DNA of 64,000 nt from Salinisphaera orenii subsp. orenii MK-B5 (GCF_003788635.1 NZ_AYKH01000041.1:97921-161920), one strand, 5' to 3'; shown: positions 16,858 through 25,889, counted from the first letter of the stretch. A program made the numbers and translations. The notes: generated by a model not told the origin, from the letters alone.

Positions 16858-17711
16858 TTGTTTTTCAGAATGCCGTTCGGTCGAAACCGGAGGATGAGAA
16901 TCGCGAGCGCGAATACCGCGGTCTGGGCGACCGCCTGGCTCGAAAACAGCGCGAATAGCGTTTCCGAACCGCCGGTGAAAAAGCTGCCGATGAGGGTGCC
17001 GCTGAGTAGTTGGCCCATGCCGCCGACGAGCACGACGAAGAACGAACGCACCAGATAGACGTTGCCGATATAGGGATCGATGCTCAGCATCGGGCTGATC
17101 AAACCACCGGCCAGGCCGGCCATGAATGCGCCGATGCCGAACACGATCTTGTAGGTCAGCGAGATGTTGAGCCCCAGCAGGCCGGCGACCTCCCGGTTCT
17201 GGATCAGCCCGCGAATGCGAATGCCCAGCGATGTGCGATAGAACAGCCACGCCGTCGCCCCGATCACGCCGACCGCGATCAGCGCGACCGTCGCGCGATA
17301 GACCGGGACTCGCACGCCGCCCAGATCGATCGCGCCGGGCAGGGGGTTCGAGACGGTGCGCAGATCGGTACCGAACACGATCTTGATGACCTCGGTGACG
17401 ATCATGAAGAACGCCCAGGTCAGCAGCAGCGTATCGAACGGGCGCTCATAGAAATGGCGAATCACCAGATGCTCGAAGATTAGCCCGATCACGCATACAC
17501 CACACGCGGCGAATAGCACCGCGAGCGGGAAGGGTATCTGCCAGGCGGTGGCCTGCCAGGTGAGATAGGCGCCGAGCGTGAGCAGGGCACCGTGGCCCAT
17601 GTTGATGACGCCGACCAACCCGTAGACGATGGCGAGCCCGAAGGCCGCCAGCGCCAGAACGAGCGTGATCAGCGTCAGGTCGACCGCGATGCTGAGTAGC
17701 GAATTGAGCAT
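16854..17711 (-). CDS. ABC transporter permease (LivH/UrtB class)
   Basis: A 285-residue permease with about eight helices. The LivH signature GLVGVINMGHGALLTLGAY follows the first helix, and the coupling segment IQNREVAGLLGLN lies before the last helices. It pairs with the LivM-type subunit. The gene starts 25 bp after the binding-protein stop and overlaps the next permease by 4 bp, so all five transporter genes form one unit. The upstream longer open frame is a shadow of the binding-protein gene. Confidence 0.93.
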   Translation of the reverse strand: MLNSLLSIAVDLTLITLVLALAAFGLAIVYGLVGVINMGHGALLTLGAYLTWQATAWQIPFPLAVLFAACGVCVIGLIFEHLVIRHFYERPFDTLLLTWAFFMIVTEVIKIVFGTDLRTVSNPLPGAIDLGGVRVPVYRATVALIAVGVIGATAWLFYRTSLGIRIRGLIQNREVAGLLGLNISLTYKIVFGIGAFMAGLAGGLISPMLSIDPYIGNVYLVRSFFVVLVGGMGQLLSGTLIGSFFTGGSETLFALFSSQAVAQTAVFALAILILRFRPNGILKNK

Positions 17712-17736
17712 GGGGGCTCCGTGACGAGGCCTGGCC

Positions 17737-18996
17737 TCAGGCTTCCAGGGGCAGGTTCGAACAGGCGGCGTCCTGAGGCTCGACGGATTCGAACATCTGC
17801 ACCTCTTCGAACATGTCGTTGACGCTGGTCCAATTCTCACGCACCCGCATCAGATAGGACGGCAGTACCGCCTGGTTATCGAGCTCACGCATGGTGACCG
17901 GGCCCTGCGGGGCGTCCTCGAAGGTCAGCCCCTTCAAGCCCTTGCGCAGGGCGGCGGTGCTGACTTCGCCACTCTTGCGCAGCGCCATTGCGGCCATGTG
18001 GCCGGCGTTGTACATGGCCACGCCCACCGTATCCATGAGGGCGTCATCGCCGGCGTGGGCACGGAACTTCTCGAGAAAAGTCGCGTTACTCGGCTTGTTG
18101 ATCGACATGAAGTAGTCGAAGCTCACATAGGTGCCCGCCGAGACTTCCGGGCCGAGACCGGAGGTCACCACTTCCTCGTCGTCGACGGTCCAGAGGGTGA
18201 AGTCCTTGTTCATGCCGGCCGCCGCGAGCTGCTTGCGGAAGTTGACCGTGTCGCTGCCGGTCAGACTATGGAAGATCACGTCGGCGCCAGAATTGCGGAT
18301 ATCGCGCAGCACCGATTCGTACTGTGGCGTATTGAAGGGGATATAGACCTCGCCGACGACTTCGCCGCCGAGCTCGCGGAGCTTGGGCTTGGTGACTTCG
18401 TTGGTCACCCGCGGCCAAGCGTAGTCCGAACCGATCATGAAGAACTTCTTGCCGAAGTTCTTGACCATGTATTCCAGATGCGGCCAGACCTGCTGGGATG
18501 GAACCGGGCCGAACATGAACATGTTCTTGTTGCACACGCCGGGGTAGTACTTCTGCTGCTGGCCTTCGTAGAAGGTCGGATAGAGCAGGACTTTATCGGC
18601 CGCGGCGACCACGGGGCCGGCCGCGTTGCGCTCGGCGCTCGAGAAGGTACCGGCCAGAAAATCGACGCGCTCGTGCCGGATCAGGCGGTTCGCCTGTTCG
18701 ACCACGATACGCGGCTCGGTCTTGGAGTCGGCAACCACCAGTTCGAACGGCCGGCCGTTGACGCCGCCGGCGGCATTGATCTCTTCGATAGCCATCTCCA
18801 TACCAGCGAGATGCGCCTTCCCGTAGACCGTCCAGGCCCCTGTCAGTGGCGAGATCACCCCGACGCGGATCGGGTCTGCAGCGTACGCGCTGCGAATGAA
18901 ATTCGGCCCCGCCAGGCCGAGCGCGCCAGCGGCACCCAGCGACTTGATCAGGCTGCGGCGCGACAGGCCGCCTGTGGTCTTGATGGTATCGGTCAT
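17737..18996 (-). CDS. Periplasmic substrate-binding protein, AmiC/UrtA-like, with Tat signal
   Basis: A 419-residue type I periplasmic binding protein of the leucine/amide family. The N-terminus carries a twin-arginine signal (SRRSLIKSL, hydrophobic stretch, predicted cleavage after SAYA). The mature part begins DPIRVGVISPLTGAWTVYGK, the usual ligand-binding start. Long matches to AmiC/UrtA style features include FAGTFSSAERNAA and the FEDAPQGPVTM region. It would deliver an amide- or urea-like ligand to the permeases encoded downstream. It starts 47 bp after the hydrolase gene. Tat export of this family is common. Ligand identity is inferred from context only. Confidence 0.92.
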   Translation of the reverse strand: MTDTIKTTGGLSRRSLIKSLGAAGALGLAGPNFIRSAYAADPIRVGVISPLTGAWTVYGKAHLAGMEMAIEEINAAGGVNGRPFELVVADSKTEPRIVVEQANRLIRHERVDFLAGTFSSAERNAAGPVVAAADKVLLYPTFYEGQQQKYYPGVCNKNMFMFGPVPSQQVWPHLEYMVKNFGKKFFMIGSDYAWPRVTNEVTKPKLRELGGEVVGEVYIPFNTPQYESVLRDIRNSGADVIFHSLTGSDTVNFRKQLAAAGMNKDFTLWTVDDEEVVTSGLGPEVSAGTYVSFDYFMSINKPSNATFLEKFRAHAGDDALMDTVGVAMYNAGHMAAMALRKSGEVSTAALRKGLKGLTFEDAPQGPVTMRELDNQAVLPSYLMRVRENWTSVNDMFEEVQMFESVEPQDAACSNLPLEA

Positions 18997-19043
18997 GATT
19001 GAGCCCTCGTGGATAATCCATTGGTGGCAGCGGGCGCTGCGTT

Positions 19044-19877
19044 CTAGCCCGCGCTGCGGTATTCGCCGGGACGGCGGTCGCCCAGCGGGTTGTCGTTGAA
19101 CGCGTTCCAGGCGCGGGACCGGGCGGTATCGTCGAGATCGGCGTCGGCGTAGAGGATCTGTTCTGCGTCGGCACTCGCCGGCCCGCCGATGGGCCAACCG
19201 GTATAGCTCACGATCAGGCTCTGGCCGATGAAGGGTTGGCCGCGCTCGGTGCCGACCCGGTCCGCACAGGCAACGAACACCGAGTTTGAATGCGCCGCCG
19301 CCATCGTGAGGATGTTGGCCATGGCCTCGCGGTTGGGGTCTTGACCGTTGATCGGCACCCAGTTCGTCGGCACACAGACGATGTCAGCCTGCTGCAGCGC
19401 GCATTCGCGATAGCTTTCGGGGAACCAGCCGTCATAGCAGATCAGTGCGCCGATCCGGCCCAGCGGCGTATCGAATACCGGAAACGCCAGGTCGCCGGGC
19501 GTGAAGAAGACATTCTCGCGATTCCACAGGTGCACCTTGCGAAAGGTGCCCAGGTAGCCGCCGGGCCCGATGACCACCGCCGAGTTGTAGAGCGTGTCGC
19601 CGTCGGCTTCGTCGATGCCGGCCACGATATGCAAACCGCGCTCGGCAGCGATCTTCTCCCAGGCATCGACGGTCGGCCCGCCGGGAACGGGTTCGGCAAG
19701 AGCGCGCGTTTCCTCGAGCGACTCGAACACGTAACCTGAATTGCACAGTTCGGGCAGCACGACCAGATCGGCGCCGTTATCCGCAGCTTCGGCTATGTAC
19801 TGCAGACTCTTTGCGATATTGCCGGCTTTGTCGCCGACGGTCGGCTCCATCTGTATGCACGCAATCCTTATTGTCAT
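19044..19877 (-). CDS. Nitrilase-superfamily carbon-nitrogen hydrolase
   Basis: A 277-residue hydrolase with the complete Glu-Lys-Cys triad of the nitrilase superfamily: E43 in VLPELCNSG, K114 in FRKVHLW, and C147 in ICYDGWFPE. Such enzymes cleave amides, N-carbamoyl compounds or nitriles; this one resembles the amidase/carbamoylase branches more than true nitrilases, but I cannot fix the substrate. It leads an operon with an AmiC/UrtA-type importer, suggesting uptake of a nitrogen compound followed by cytosolic hydrolysis to ammonia. The start at MTIRIACIQM matches the first conserved strand; the longer frame adds six residues. Confidence 0.92.
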   Translation of the reverse strand: MTIRIACIQMEPTVGDKAGNIAKSLQYIAEAADNGADLVVLPELCNSGYVFESLEETRALAEPVPGGPTVDAWEKIAAERGLHIVAGIDEADGDTLYNSAVVIGPGGYLGTFRKVHLWNRENVFFTPGDLAFPVFDTPLGRIGALICYDGWFPESYRECALQQADIVCVPTNWVPINGQDPNREAMANILTMAAAHSNSVFVACADRVGTERGQPFIGQSLIVSYTGWPIGGPASADAEQILYADADLDDTARSRAWNAFNDNPLGDRRPGEYRSAG

Positions 19878-20899
19878 TGGGTAACCCCTTCGCATGTCGC
19901 CGTACAGGTTTGGATTTAGCTGGATTCAAGTACTTGAATAGGGCTAGCAAGTGATATGCCAAGAACACCTCGCCCGGACGGCTAGCGGTTGACTCAATGC
20001 CTGGAAGTGTTGCGGGAAAGGGCAGGCGGAGGTAGCTAGCTAGCGAGCGAGCAGTCTGCAGCCGAGGGATCGGGTCGTTATATGAAGTGGCGCGAGGAGG
20101 CGGTAATGGCCATTGACGCAATAGGGTTCGGCAGGATAGTTATGGTGCAGGTGCCATTCTCTGGTGCATATCTTGAGCAAGAACAGTGCGTGCTGGTGCT
20201 AGCATTTTGGATTGACTGGTTTGTTCTGGCCGAGTCCGAGAGCGCTGGGGGTACGTGGCAGGCTTGATAAACCTTCGCGCGATTTCGGTTGCTCGCGTGT
20301 AGCAAGTGCGTATCAGCTCCGCTCGCATTGGCGTCTTTAGACCTTCAGGAGGCGGCCCAACTGGGATGCGACACCCTGTCGGTCGTCCCTCCGCCTTGGA
20401 TAGTGGTGAGCGTGGCTATGTGCTGGTGTCCGAGCTCGGCTCTAAGGCATACCGGGACACGACTAAGCGGTCACACTCGCGGTTGCCGGCGAGAATGTGC
20501 TCGAGCGCACCGCCGTTGCCTTTGATACGGCAGGGCCGAAGATGAATGCGGCGACTGTGCTCCGGCGATCGAGCACTGCTCACGCGATGGCCGGGCCAGC
20601 TAAAGTGGCCAAGCCCTCGTGTGCACACCGTGCCCGTCGAACAGGGGTCTCGCGTAGGCGAGTCTCGTTCTCGACGCGATAGCCTCGTGACTCATTTTGG
20701 ACTGCACGCGTGCTTGCGTCCGATGCCTGCGCCTTGTTCAGTGGACGCAGACCGTCCCGGGTCCGATCGATCGGTAGCGCTCGAGGACGTTGGTCGGACG
20801 CGCATGCCGCAAATGTGCACATGGCCGGCGCCTTTGGCCGGTGGCGTGCGAAATGCCGTCGACCTCGGGTCAATGCCCGGATGAAACCCGTGATCTACC
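19878..20899. other. Kilobase gene-free interval upstream of the hydrolase operon
   Basis: About 1,020 bases with no credible gene. Several 60-110-codon frames occur on both strands, overlap each other and show no domain. The portion next to 19878 must hold the promoter of the hydrolase-transporter operon, and the far end that of the beta-lactamase gene. GC is lower than in the flanking genes. I saw no RNA-gene signature and no insertion-sequence ends. Confidence 0.5.
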
Positions 20900-21823
20900 A
20901 TGAAGAATAAAGCCACCCCCGAGACTGTCCAGCGCATGCTCCGCCGTCGCGATTTGCTCAAGGGATTCGCCGCCGGCGCGGCGGTATCAGTGCTCGGCAC
21001 GCCGCCGCTGGCCGCACGAACGGCCGCCGAGGCGTTTCACGCCGAGATCGCCGACCTGGAGAAACGCCACGGCGGCCGCCTCGGTGTGGCTGTACGGGAT
21101 ACGGCCGGTGAGCAGCGGGTCGCGCATCGCGCCGATGAGCGTTTTCTGATGTGCAGCACGTTGAAGTTTCCCCTTGCGGGGCTGATTCTCTCCCGCGTGG
21201 ATGCCGGCGAGGAATCGCTGGACCGACACATCACCTACGACGCCGGTGATGTCGTGACTTACTCGCCCGAAACCGGGCGGCACGTCGGCACCGGCATGAC
21301 GCTCGGGGCGGTCTGTCGTGCCGGGCTCACCCTCAGCGACAACACGGCTGCCAACCTCATGTTGCGCAGCGTCGGTGGCCCGGCGGCTTTGACCGCCTTC
21401 GTGCGTGCGCTCGGCGATACGGTCACGCGGTCCGATCGCTACGAGACCGCGCTCAATGCGTACACCCCCGGCAGCGATCACGACACCACCTCGCCGTCGG
21501 CGATGGGCCACCTCATGCAGCGCCTGTTGCTCGACGATGTATTGAGCGCGCCCTCCAGAGGACAGCTGACGCGCTGGCTGATCGCCAACGAGACCGGTGA
21601 CCATCGTCTGCGCGCCGGCATGCCGGGCCACTGGCGTATCGGTGACAAGACGGGGTCCGGCGGTAACAATACGGCCAACGACATCGCCATCGTCTGGCCG
21701 CAGCCCGACGCGCCGGTGATCGTGTCCGCCTATTACGCCGGTTCCGATGCCGGCCGTTCCCAGCGAGACCGTGTGCTGGCTGACGTCGGGCGGGCCACAG
21801 TGCGGTGGCTCGGCACGGGATAG
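20900..21823 (+). CDS. Class A beta-lactamase with Tat signal
   Basis: A 307-residue serine beta-lactamase. All class A catalytic motifs are present: S86-T-L-K89 (Ambler 70-73), S146-D-N (130-132), E182 in ETALN (166-170) and K250-T-G (234-236). A twin-arginine signal (RRRDLLKGF, then an Ala/Gly-rich hydrophobic stretch) directs folded export, as in M. tuberculosis BlaC and S. maltophilia L2. A Cys stands just before the active Ser, but the position matching Cys238 of KPC-type carbapenemases is Gly, so that disulfide is absent. No AmpR-type regulator lies alongside. Substrate range cannot be deduced. The start could instead be the internal ATG at 20936, just before RRRDLLK. Confidence 0.95.
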   Translation: MKNKATPETVQRMLRRRDLLKGFAAGAAVSVLGTPPLAARTAAEAFHAEIADLEKRHGGRLGVAVRDTAGEQRVAHRADERFLMCSTLKFPLAGLILSRVDAGEESLDRHITYDAGDVVTYSPETGRHVGTGMTLGAVCRAGLTLSDNTAANLMLRSVGGPAALTAFVRALGDTVTRSDRYETALNAYTPGSDHDTTSPSAMGHLMQRLLLDDVLSAPSRGQLTRWLIANETGDHRLRAGMPGHWRIGDKTGSGGNNTANDIAIVWPQPDAPVIVSAYYAGSDAGRSQRDRVLADVGRATVRWLGTG

Positions 21824-21896
21824 ACACCGAGTGTCCAGGGGCGGCGTGCCCGGCGCGACCCGAGCGGGTCGAAAGCCGTCACGGCCTCCGGCCAGG

Positions 21897-22185
21897 GCCT
21901 GTCAGCACTTCAGGCGAACGCCGCCTTGGCGACCGCACGTCGTGTGCGGCAAGACACCAGTCGCCGATCGTGGCGTGCCACGATCCAGACTGGCGACGCC
22001 GCAACGCCTATAGTCGATTGTTTCATGGACGGCCCAATCCGAAGGGCCAAGCGCCCCATGCAACGACCAGGGTGCGACCTCCGGCGTCGTCGGACCCTAA
22101 CGCGGAACGACTGCGCGGTGCGCACGACGCCTCGCCCCGGCGCCCGTAGCCGTTTTAAGCAAGCGCTAGATGCGGGCTCGCATGC
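21897..22185 (+). repeat. Dispersed intergenic repeat, copy A
   Basis: This stretch between the beta-lactamase and the ligase matches, on the opposite strand, the interval 38968-39243. The first ~106 bases align without gaps at roughly 80-85 percent by eye, and a block near the other end (GACTGCGCGG to the CGCCC before 22147) is also well conserved. It holds the hairpin CCGCAC-N5-GTGCGG at 21933-21949 and the second palindrome GGCCC...GGGCC near 22031-22048. No open frame is conserved between copies, so it is not a coding remnant of an obvious kind. Confidence 0.75.
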
Positions 22186-22213
22186 AGTCTTGACGGACCC
22201 GACCCACCGCGCA

Positions 22214-22248
22214 CGAAAAGGCCCGGCCGCCGTGGAGCGAGCCGGGCC
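22214..22248 (-). terminator. Rho-independent terminator of the acyl-CoA ligase gene
   Basis: Read on the minus strand, an 8-bp GC stem (GGCCCGGC / GCCGGGCC, 13-base loop) ends directly in TTTTCG. It sits 25 bases past the ligase stop, the expected place. Confidence 0.75.
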
Positions 22249-22272
22249 CGGTGCCCGTGGGCGATCGCGCGT

Positions 22273-23883
22273 CTAGGCGGTGTCGAGCAGCTGCTTGCGC
22301 AGGTCCAGCTTGCTGAACTTGCCGGTCGAGGTGCGCGGGATGGCGTCGATGAACACGTAGTCGTCGGGCACCATCCACTTGGCCATGCGCTCGAGCAGAA
22401 AGGCGCGCAGTGTGTCGGCGTCGAGCGTCTCGCCCTTGCGCAGTACGACCGCAGCCAGCGGCCGTTCACCCCACTTGTCGTCGGGCTGGGCGACCACCGC
22501 GGCCTCGGCGACCGCGTCGTGCGCCATGATCGCGTTCTCCAGTTGCACCGAGGAGATCCATTCGCCGCCGGACTTGATGACATCCTTGGTGCGGTCCGTG
22601 ATGTCGATGTAGCCGTCGGCGTCGACGGTGGCGATGTCGCCGGTGCGCAGCCAGCCGTCGGTGGTGAACTTCTCGTCGCTGTTGTCGAGCCGGAAGTAGC
22701 TGCCGGTGATCCACGGACCGCGGATCTGGATCTCGCCCATATCCTCGCCGTTCCAGGGTTGCGGATTGCCGTCGTCGCCCACGATGCGCACCTCGACGAA
22801 GGGCACCGCCACGCCCGCGGTCGCCCGCTTGGCGTAGCGTTCGTCCTCGCTGCGTGCGGTGACCGCCGGCTTGAGCCGCGCCGCGGAACCCAGCGGCGAG
22901 GTCTCGGTCATGCCCCAGGCCTGGATCACGGTCAGGCCGTGGCCATCGAAGCGGCGGATCATCGACTCGGGGGCCGCCGAGCCGCCCACGATCATGCTCA
23001 AATCATCGCGCAGGGCCCAGCGGTCGGGTTCGGCGTCGAGGGCCTCCAGGATGCCCATCCAGATTGTCGGCACGCCGGCGGTGGTATTGACCCGCTCGGC
23101 GGCGTAGACGTCGAGCAGGCTCTCCGGATCCATGTGCGGGCCGGGGTAGACCTGCTTGGCGCCGGTCAGCGTGGCCACGTAAGGAATGCCCCAGGCGTTG
23201 ACGTGGAACATCGGCACGACCGGTAGCACCGTGTCGTTGAAGGACAGATTCAGCGTATCCGGCATGGCCGCGGTCATGGCGTGCAGCACGGTCGAGCGGT
23301 GCGAATAGACCACGCCCTTCGGTTTGCCGGTGGTGCCTGAGGTGTAGCACATGCCGCAGGCGTCGTTCTCGTCCTTGTCGGGATAGACGAACTCGCCGTC
23401 GGCCGAGGCCAGGAAGTCCTCGTAGCTCTCCATGCCCTCGGGAATCGGCTTGCCGGCGAGCGGCACGACGATGATGCGCTCGAAGTTCACCCGGTCGGCG
23501 AACTTCTCGTAGAGCGGCAGCAGCACGTCGTCGATGATCAGAATGCGATCCTCGGCGTGATTCACGATCCACGACACGTCGTCGGGCGGCAGGCGCAGGT
23601 TGAGCGTGTGCAGCACGGCGCCGGTGATCGGAATGCCGAAATAGGCCTCGAGATGGGCGTGCGTGTTCCAGGAGAACGTCGCGACGCGGTCGCCGGGCTT
23701 GATGCCGGCCTGGGTCAGGGCCTGTGCCAGCTGCTTGGCGCGCCGGACCATGTCGCCGTACGTCTGCCGGTGCAGGGTCTTGTCCGGCATGTTCGTGACG
23801 ATTTCCACGTCGGGAAATTGTGCGCCCGCGCGCTCGAGGATGTCGTCGAGCAGCAGGGGGCGGTCCATCATGGTCGATCGCAT
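22273..23883 (-). CDS. Fatty-acyl/3-methylthiopropionyl-CoA ligase (AMP-forming, DmdB-like)
   Basis: A 536-residue adenylate-forming ligase. It has the P-loop TSGTTGKPKG, the A5 motif QAWGMTETSP, A7 LRTGDIATVDADGYI, A8 region DRTKDVIKSGGEWIS and the catalytic A10 lysine in RTSTGKFSKLDLR. It would activate a medium- or long-chain acid to its CoA thioester. The overall length and the GGEWIS and PAAPESMI segments resemble DmdB-type ligases, but close relatives act on fatty acids. The ATG at 23883 is preceded by GGAAGGAG at seven bases, clearly the true start; the longer frame is spurious. A terminator follows. Confidence 0.93.
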   Translation of the reverse strand: MRSTMMDRPLLLDDILERAGAQFPDVEIVTNMPDKTLHRQTYGDMVRRAKQLAQALTQAGIKPGDRVATFSWNTHAHLEAYFGIPITGAVLHTLNLRLPPDDVSWIVNHAEDRILIIDDVLLPLYEKFADRVNFERIIVVPLAGKPIPEGMESYEDFLASADGEFVYPDKDENDACGMCYTSGTTGKPKGVVYSHRSTVLHAMTAAMPDTLNLSFNDTVLPVVPMFHVNAWGIPYVATLTGAKQVYPGPHMDPESLLDVYAAERVNTTAGVPTIWMGILEALDAEPDRWALRDDLSMIVGGSAAPESMIRRFDGHGLTVIQAWGMTETSPLGSAARLKPAVTARSEDERYAKRATAGVAVPFVEVRIVGDDGNPQPWNGEDMGEIQIRGPWITGSYFRLDNSDEKFTTDGWLRTGDIATVDADGYIDITDRTKDVIKSGGEWISSVQLENAIMAHDAVAEAAVVAQPDDKWGERPLAAVVLRKGETLDADTLRAFLLERMAKWMVPDDYVFIDAIPRTSTGKFSKLDLRKQLLDTA

Positions 23884-24126
23884 GGCATCTCCTTCCGGCG
23901 TGGCCGTGTAATGTTGTTTTCGCGCTTCGCGGGCAGCATCGCATTGCCTGTTGCGGGGCGTCCATTGGCGCATACATTGATCGTCGCCGGGAGCTATGGT
24001 AAGAGAAATTACATCGTGTCCGGGCAGGGCGGCGGCGCGCGGGCGTTCAGCTCTCGTACGGTCGTCGGCGTATCCTCGGCCGCGGCGCGGACCATGCGCC
24101 CACATGCCGATTCGGAGGCATTGCAC

Positions 24127-24900
24127 ATGAAGATGAAGATCGGTTCTCTACTGCTGTCCATGGCCGTTGTCATCGGTCATGCGGGCGGCGCCCTGGCCGG
24201 CGAGCTGTCGGTGGACGATGTGCAGGCGCGCATCGACACCGCCACGCCGGAGGAGCCCGCGGATTTCTCCGGCCGCGATCTCAGCCGGCTGGACCTGTCC
24301 GGACTCGATCTGTCCGGCGCCAATCTCGCCGGTGCGGATCTGACCAACGCACGCCTGGAGGACACGCGGTTGTCCGGCGCGAATCTGAGCGGCGCCAACC
24401 TCAACGGCACCTGGCTGATCGGGGCGGATTTCTCCAACGCCGATCTTAGCGGCGCGCAGCTGTTCGGGCCGGTGGTGGCCCAGGGGCTGGAGGCCTCGCG
24501 GGAGCAGTCGCCGCTGTTCGCCGGTGCCGACTTCAGCGGCGCGCGGGTGATCGCGCGTCTGTCGATGGGCGACGCGCACGGCGCGGATTTCTCGAATGCC
24601 CGGCTCGGGGCGGACATGAAGAACCAGTCGATGGGGTTGATGCGCTTCGAGGCCGAAAACGCGGATCTGTCGAACGCGAACTTTGCGGGCGCGGATCTCA
24701 GCCACGCGCTGCTGCGTTTCGCCAATCTCCGGCACGCGGATTTCACGAACGCCGACATCCGCGACGCGGAGTTCGACGGGGCCGATCTGAGCGGGGCGCG
24801 ATTCGCCGGCGCCCGGGCCGAGGGCGCGCGTTTCGCGGGCGCGACGCTGACCGGGGCCACCGGCATCGACACCGCCGACGGCATGGTCGTGGCCCAGTGA
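24127..24900 (+). CDS. Secreted pentapeptide-repeat protein
   Basis: A 257-residue protein with a cleavable-looking signal peptide (MKMKIGSLLLSMAVV then GGALAG) followed by about 35 tandem pentapeptides of the A(D/N)LxX type: DLSGANLAGADLTNARL and similar runs from residue 45 to 250. The fold is a right-handed quadrilateral beta-helix. With a signal peptide it should be periplasmic, so DNA-gyrase protection as in Qnr or MfpA is unlikely. The repeat is interrupted near residues 112-125 and 150-175. The function is unknown. A second ATG at 24133 is an alternative start. Confidence 0.9.
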   Translation: MKMKIGSLLLSMAVVIGHAGGALAGELSVDDVQARIDTATPEEPADFSGRDLSRLDLSGLDLSGANLAGADLTNARLEDTRLSGANLSGANLNGTWLIGADFSNADLSGAQLFGPVVAQGLEASREQSPLFAGADFSGARVIARLSMGDAHGADFSNARLGADMKNQSMGLMRFEAENADLSNANFAGADLSHALLRFANLRHADFTNADIRDAEFDGADLSGARFAGARAEGARFAGATLTGATGIDTADGMVVAQ

Positions 24901-24978
24901 ATCGCGCCGCGGCGGCGCGCCCCGCGCGGCGACTTGCTATAGTCGCGCGCTGATCGGCCGTACCACTGCCGCGGGGCC

Positions 24979-25428
24979 ATGCGTTACTGGGAAGACTTCG
25001 AGCCGGGTCGCGTTGAGACCTTCGGCGCTTATACCGTCACCGAGGACGAGATCGTCGCTTTCGGCCGCGCCTATGATCCGCTGCCGTTCCACGTCGACCC
25101 CGAAGCCGCGGCCGACGGTCCGTACGGCGGCCTGACGGCCCCGGGCCTGCTGACCTGTGCGATCTTCATGCGCATTCTCGTCGACAACGTGCTGTCGCAG
25201 TCGGCCTCGATGGGGTCGCCGGGCGTGGACTCGGTGCGCTGGCCGCGGCCGGTGTTTGCCGGCGACACGCTCTCGGTGCGGCAGGAGACGATGGAGGCGC
25301 GCGTGCTCAACAGCCGGCCCGAGCTCGGGCTGGTCAAGAACCGTTTCATCGTGCTGAACCAGGACGGCGAGGCCGTGGCCGAACTGGCCTCGAACGCTCT
25401 GTTCCGCCGCCGCACGGCCCCGGCATGA
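24979..25428 (+). CDS. MaoC-like (R)-hydratase family protein, first of a pair
   Basis: A 149-residue hot-dog-fold protein with the hydratase-2 motif around AYDPLPFHVD (catalytic Asp/His) and the following GGLTAPGLL segment. The family hydrates 2-enoyl-CoAs to (R)-3-hydroxyacyl-CoAs or acts as a dehydratase. It overlaps the second MaoC gene by 4 bp, so the two are co-translated and may form a heterodimer, as two single hot-dog subunits are often needed. The substrate is not evident; the nearby acyl-CoA ligase suggests lipid metabolism. Confidence 0.9.
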   Translation: MRYWEDFEPGRVETFGAYTVTEDEIVAFGRAYDPLPFHVDPEAAADGPYGGLTAPGLLTCAIFMRILVDNVLSQSASMGSPGVDSVRWPRPVFAGDTLSVRQETMEARVLNSRPELGLVKNRFIVLNQDGEAVAELASNALFRRRTAPA

Positions 25429-25874
25429 TCCACTACGAAGACATGCAGCCGGGTGACGTCGCCGATCTGGGCCCGACCGAGGCGATCACCGCCGAGGCGA
25501 TCGTGGCGTTTGCCGAACGCTACGATCCGCAGCCGTTCCATCTCAGCGACGCCGGCGCCGCCGACACCTATTTCGAGACGCTGGCGGCATCGGGTTGGCA
25601 CACGGCCGCGCTGACGATGAAGCTGCTGATGACCGGCCGCGACGAACCGCTGGCCAGCCTCGGATCGCCGGGTTTCGACGACCTGCGCTGGCATAGCCCC
25701 GTGCACGTCGGCGACCGGCTGTCGGTGCGCTGCACGGTCACCGACAAGCGGGTGTCGAAGTCGCGCCCGGAGATGGGCCTGGTGCATTTCGCGGTCGAGA
25801 CGCGCAACCAGGACGACATCACCGTGATGAGCTATCGCACCGTGTCCATGCTCGCGCGGCGCGAGGCCGGCTGA
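25425..25874 (+). CDS. MaoC-like (R)-hydratase family protein, second of a pair
   Basis: A 149-residue paralogue of the preceding gene, sharing the opening (YxEDMQPGD), the RYDPQPFHLSDAGA catalytic segment and the GSPGFDDLRWHSPVHVGD strand. The tandem arrangement with an ATGA overlap and equal length indicates duplication followed by divergence. The catalytic Asp and His of the hydratase motif remain in both copies. Nothing suggests which enoyl-CoA is used. Confidence 0.9.
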   Translation: MIHYEDMQPGDVADLGPTEAITAEAIVAFAERYDPQPFHLSDAGAADTYFETLAASGWHTAALTMKLLMTGRDEPLASLGSPGFDDLRWHSPVHVGDRLSVRCTVTDKRVSKSRPEMGLVHFAVETRNQDDITVMSYRTVSMLARREAG

Positions 25875-25889
25875 CGCGAGCGGTTGGCG

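Noticed and set aside
20082..20267. 61-codon frame in the gap before the beta-lactamase
   Set aside because: It has no homology that I recognise, and other frames of equal length overlap it.
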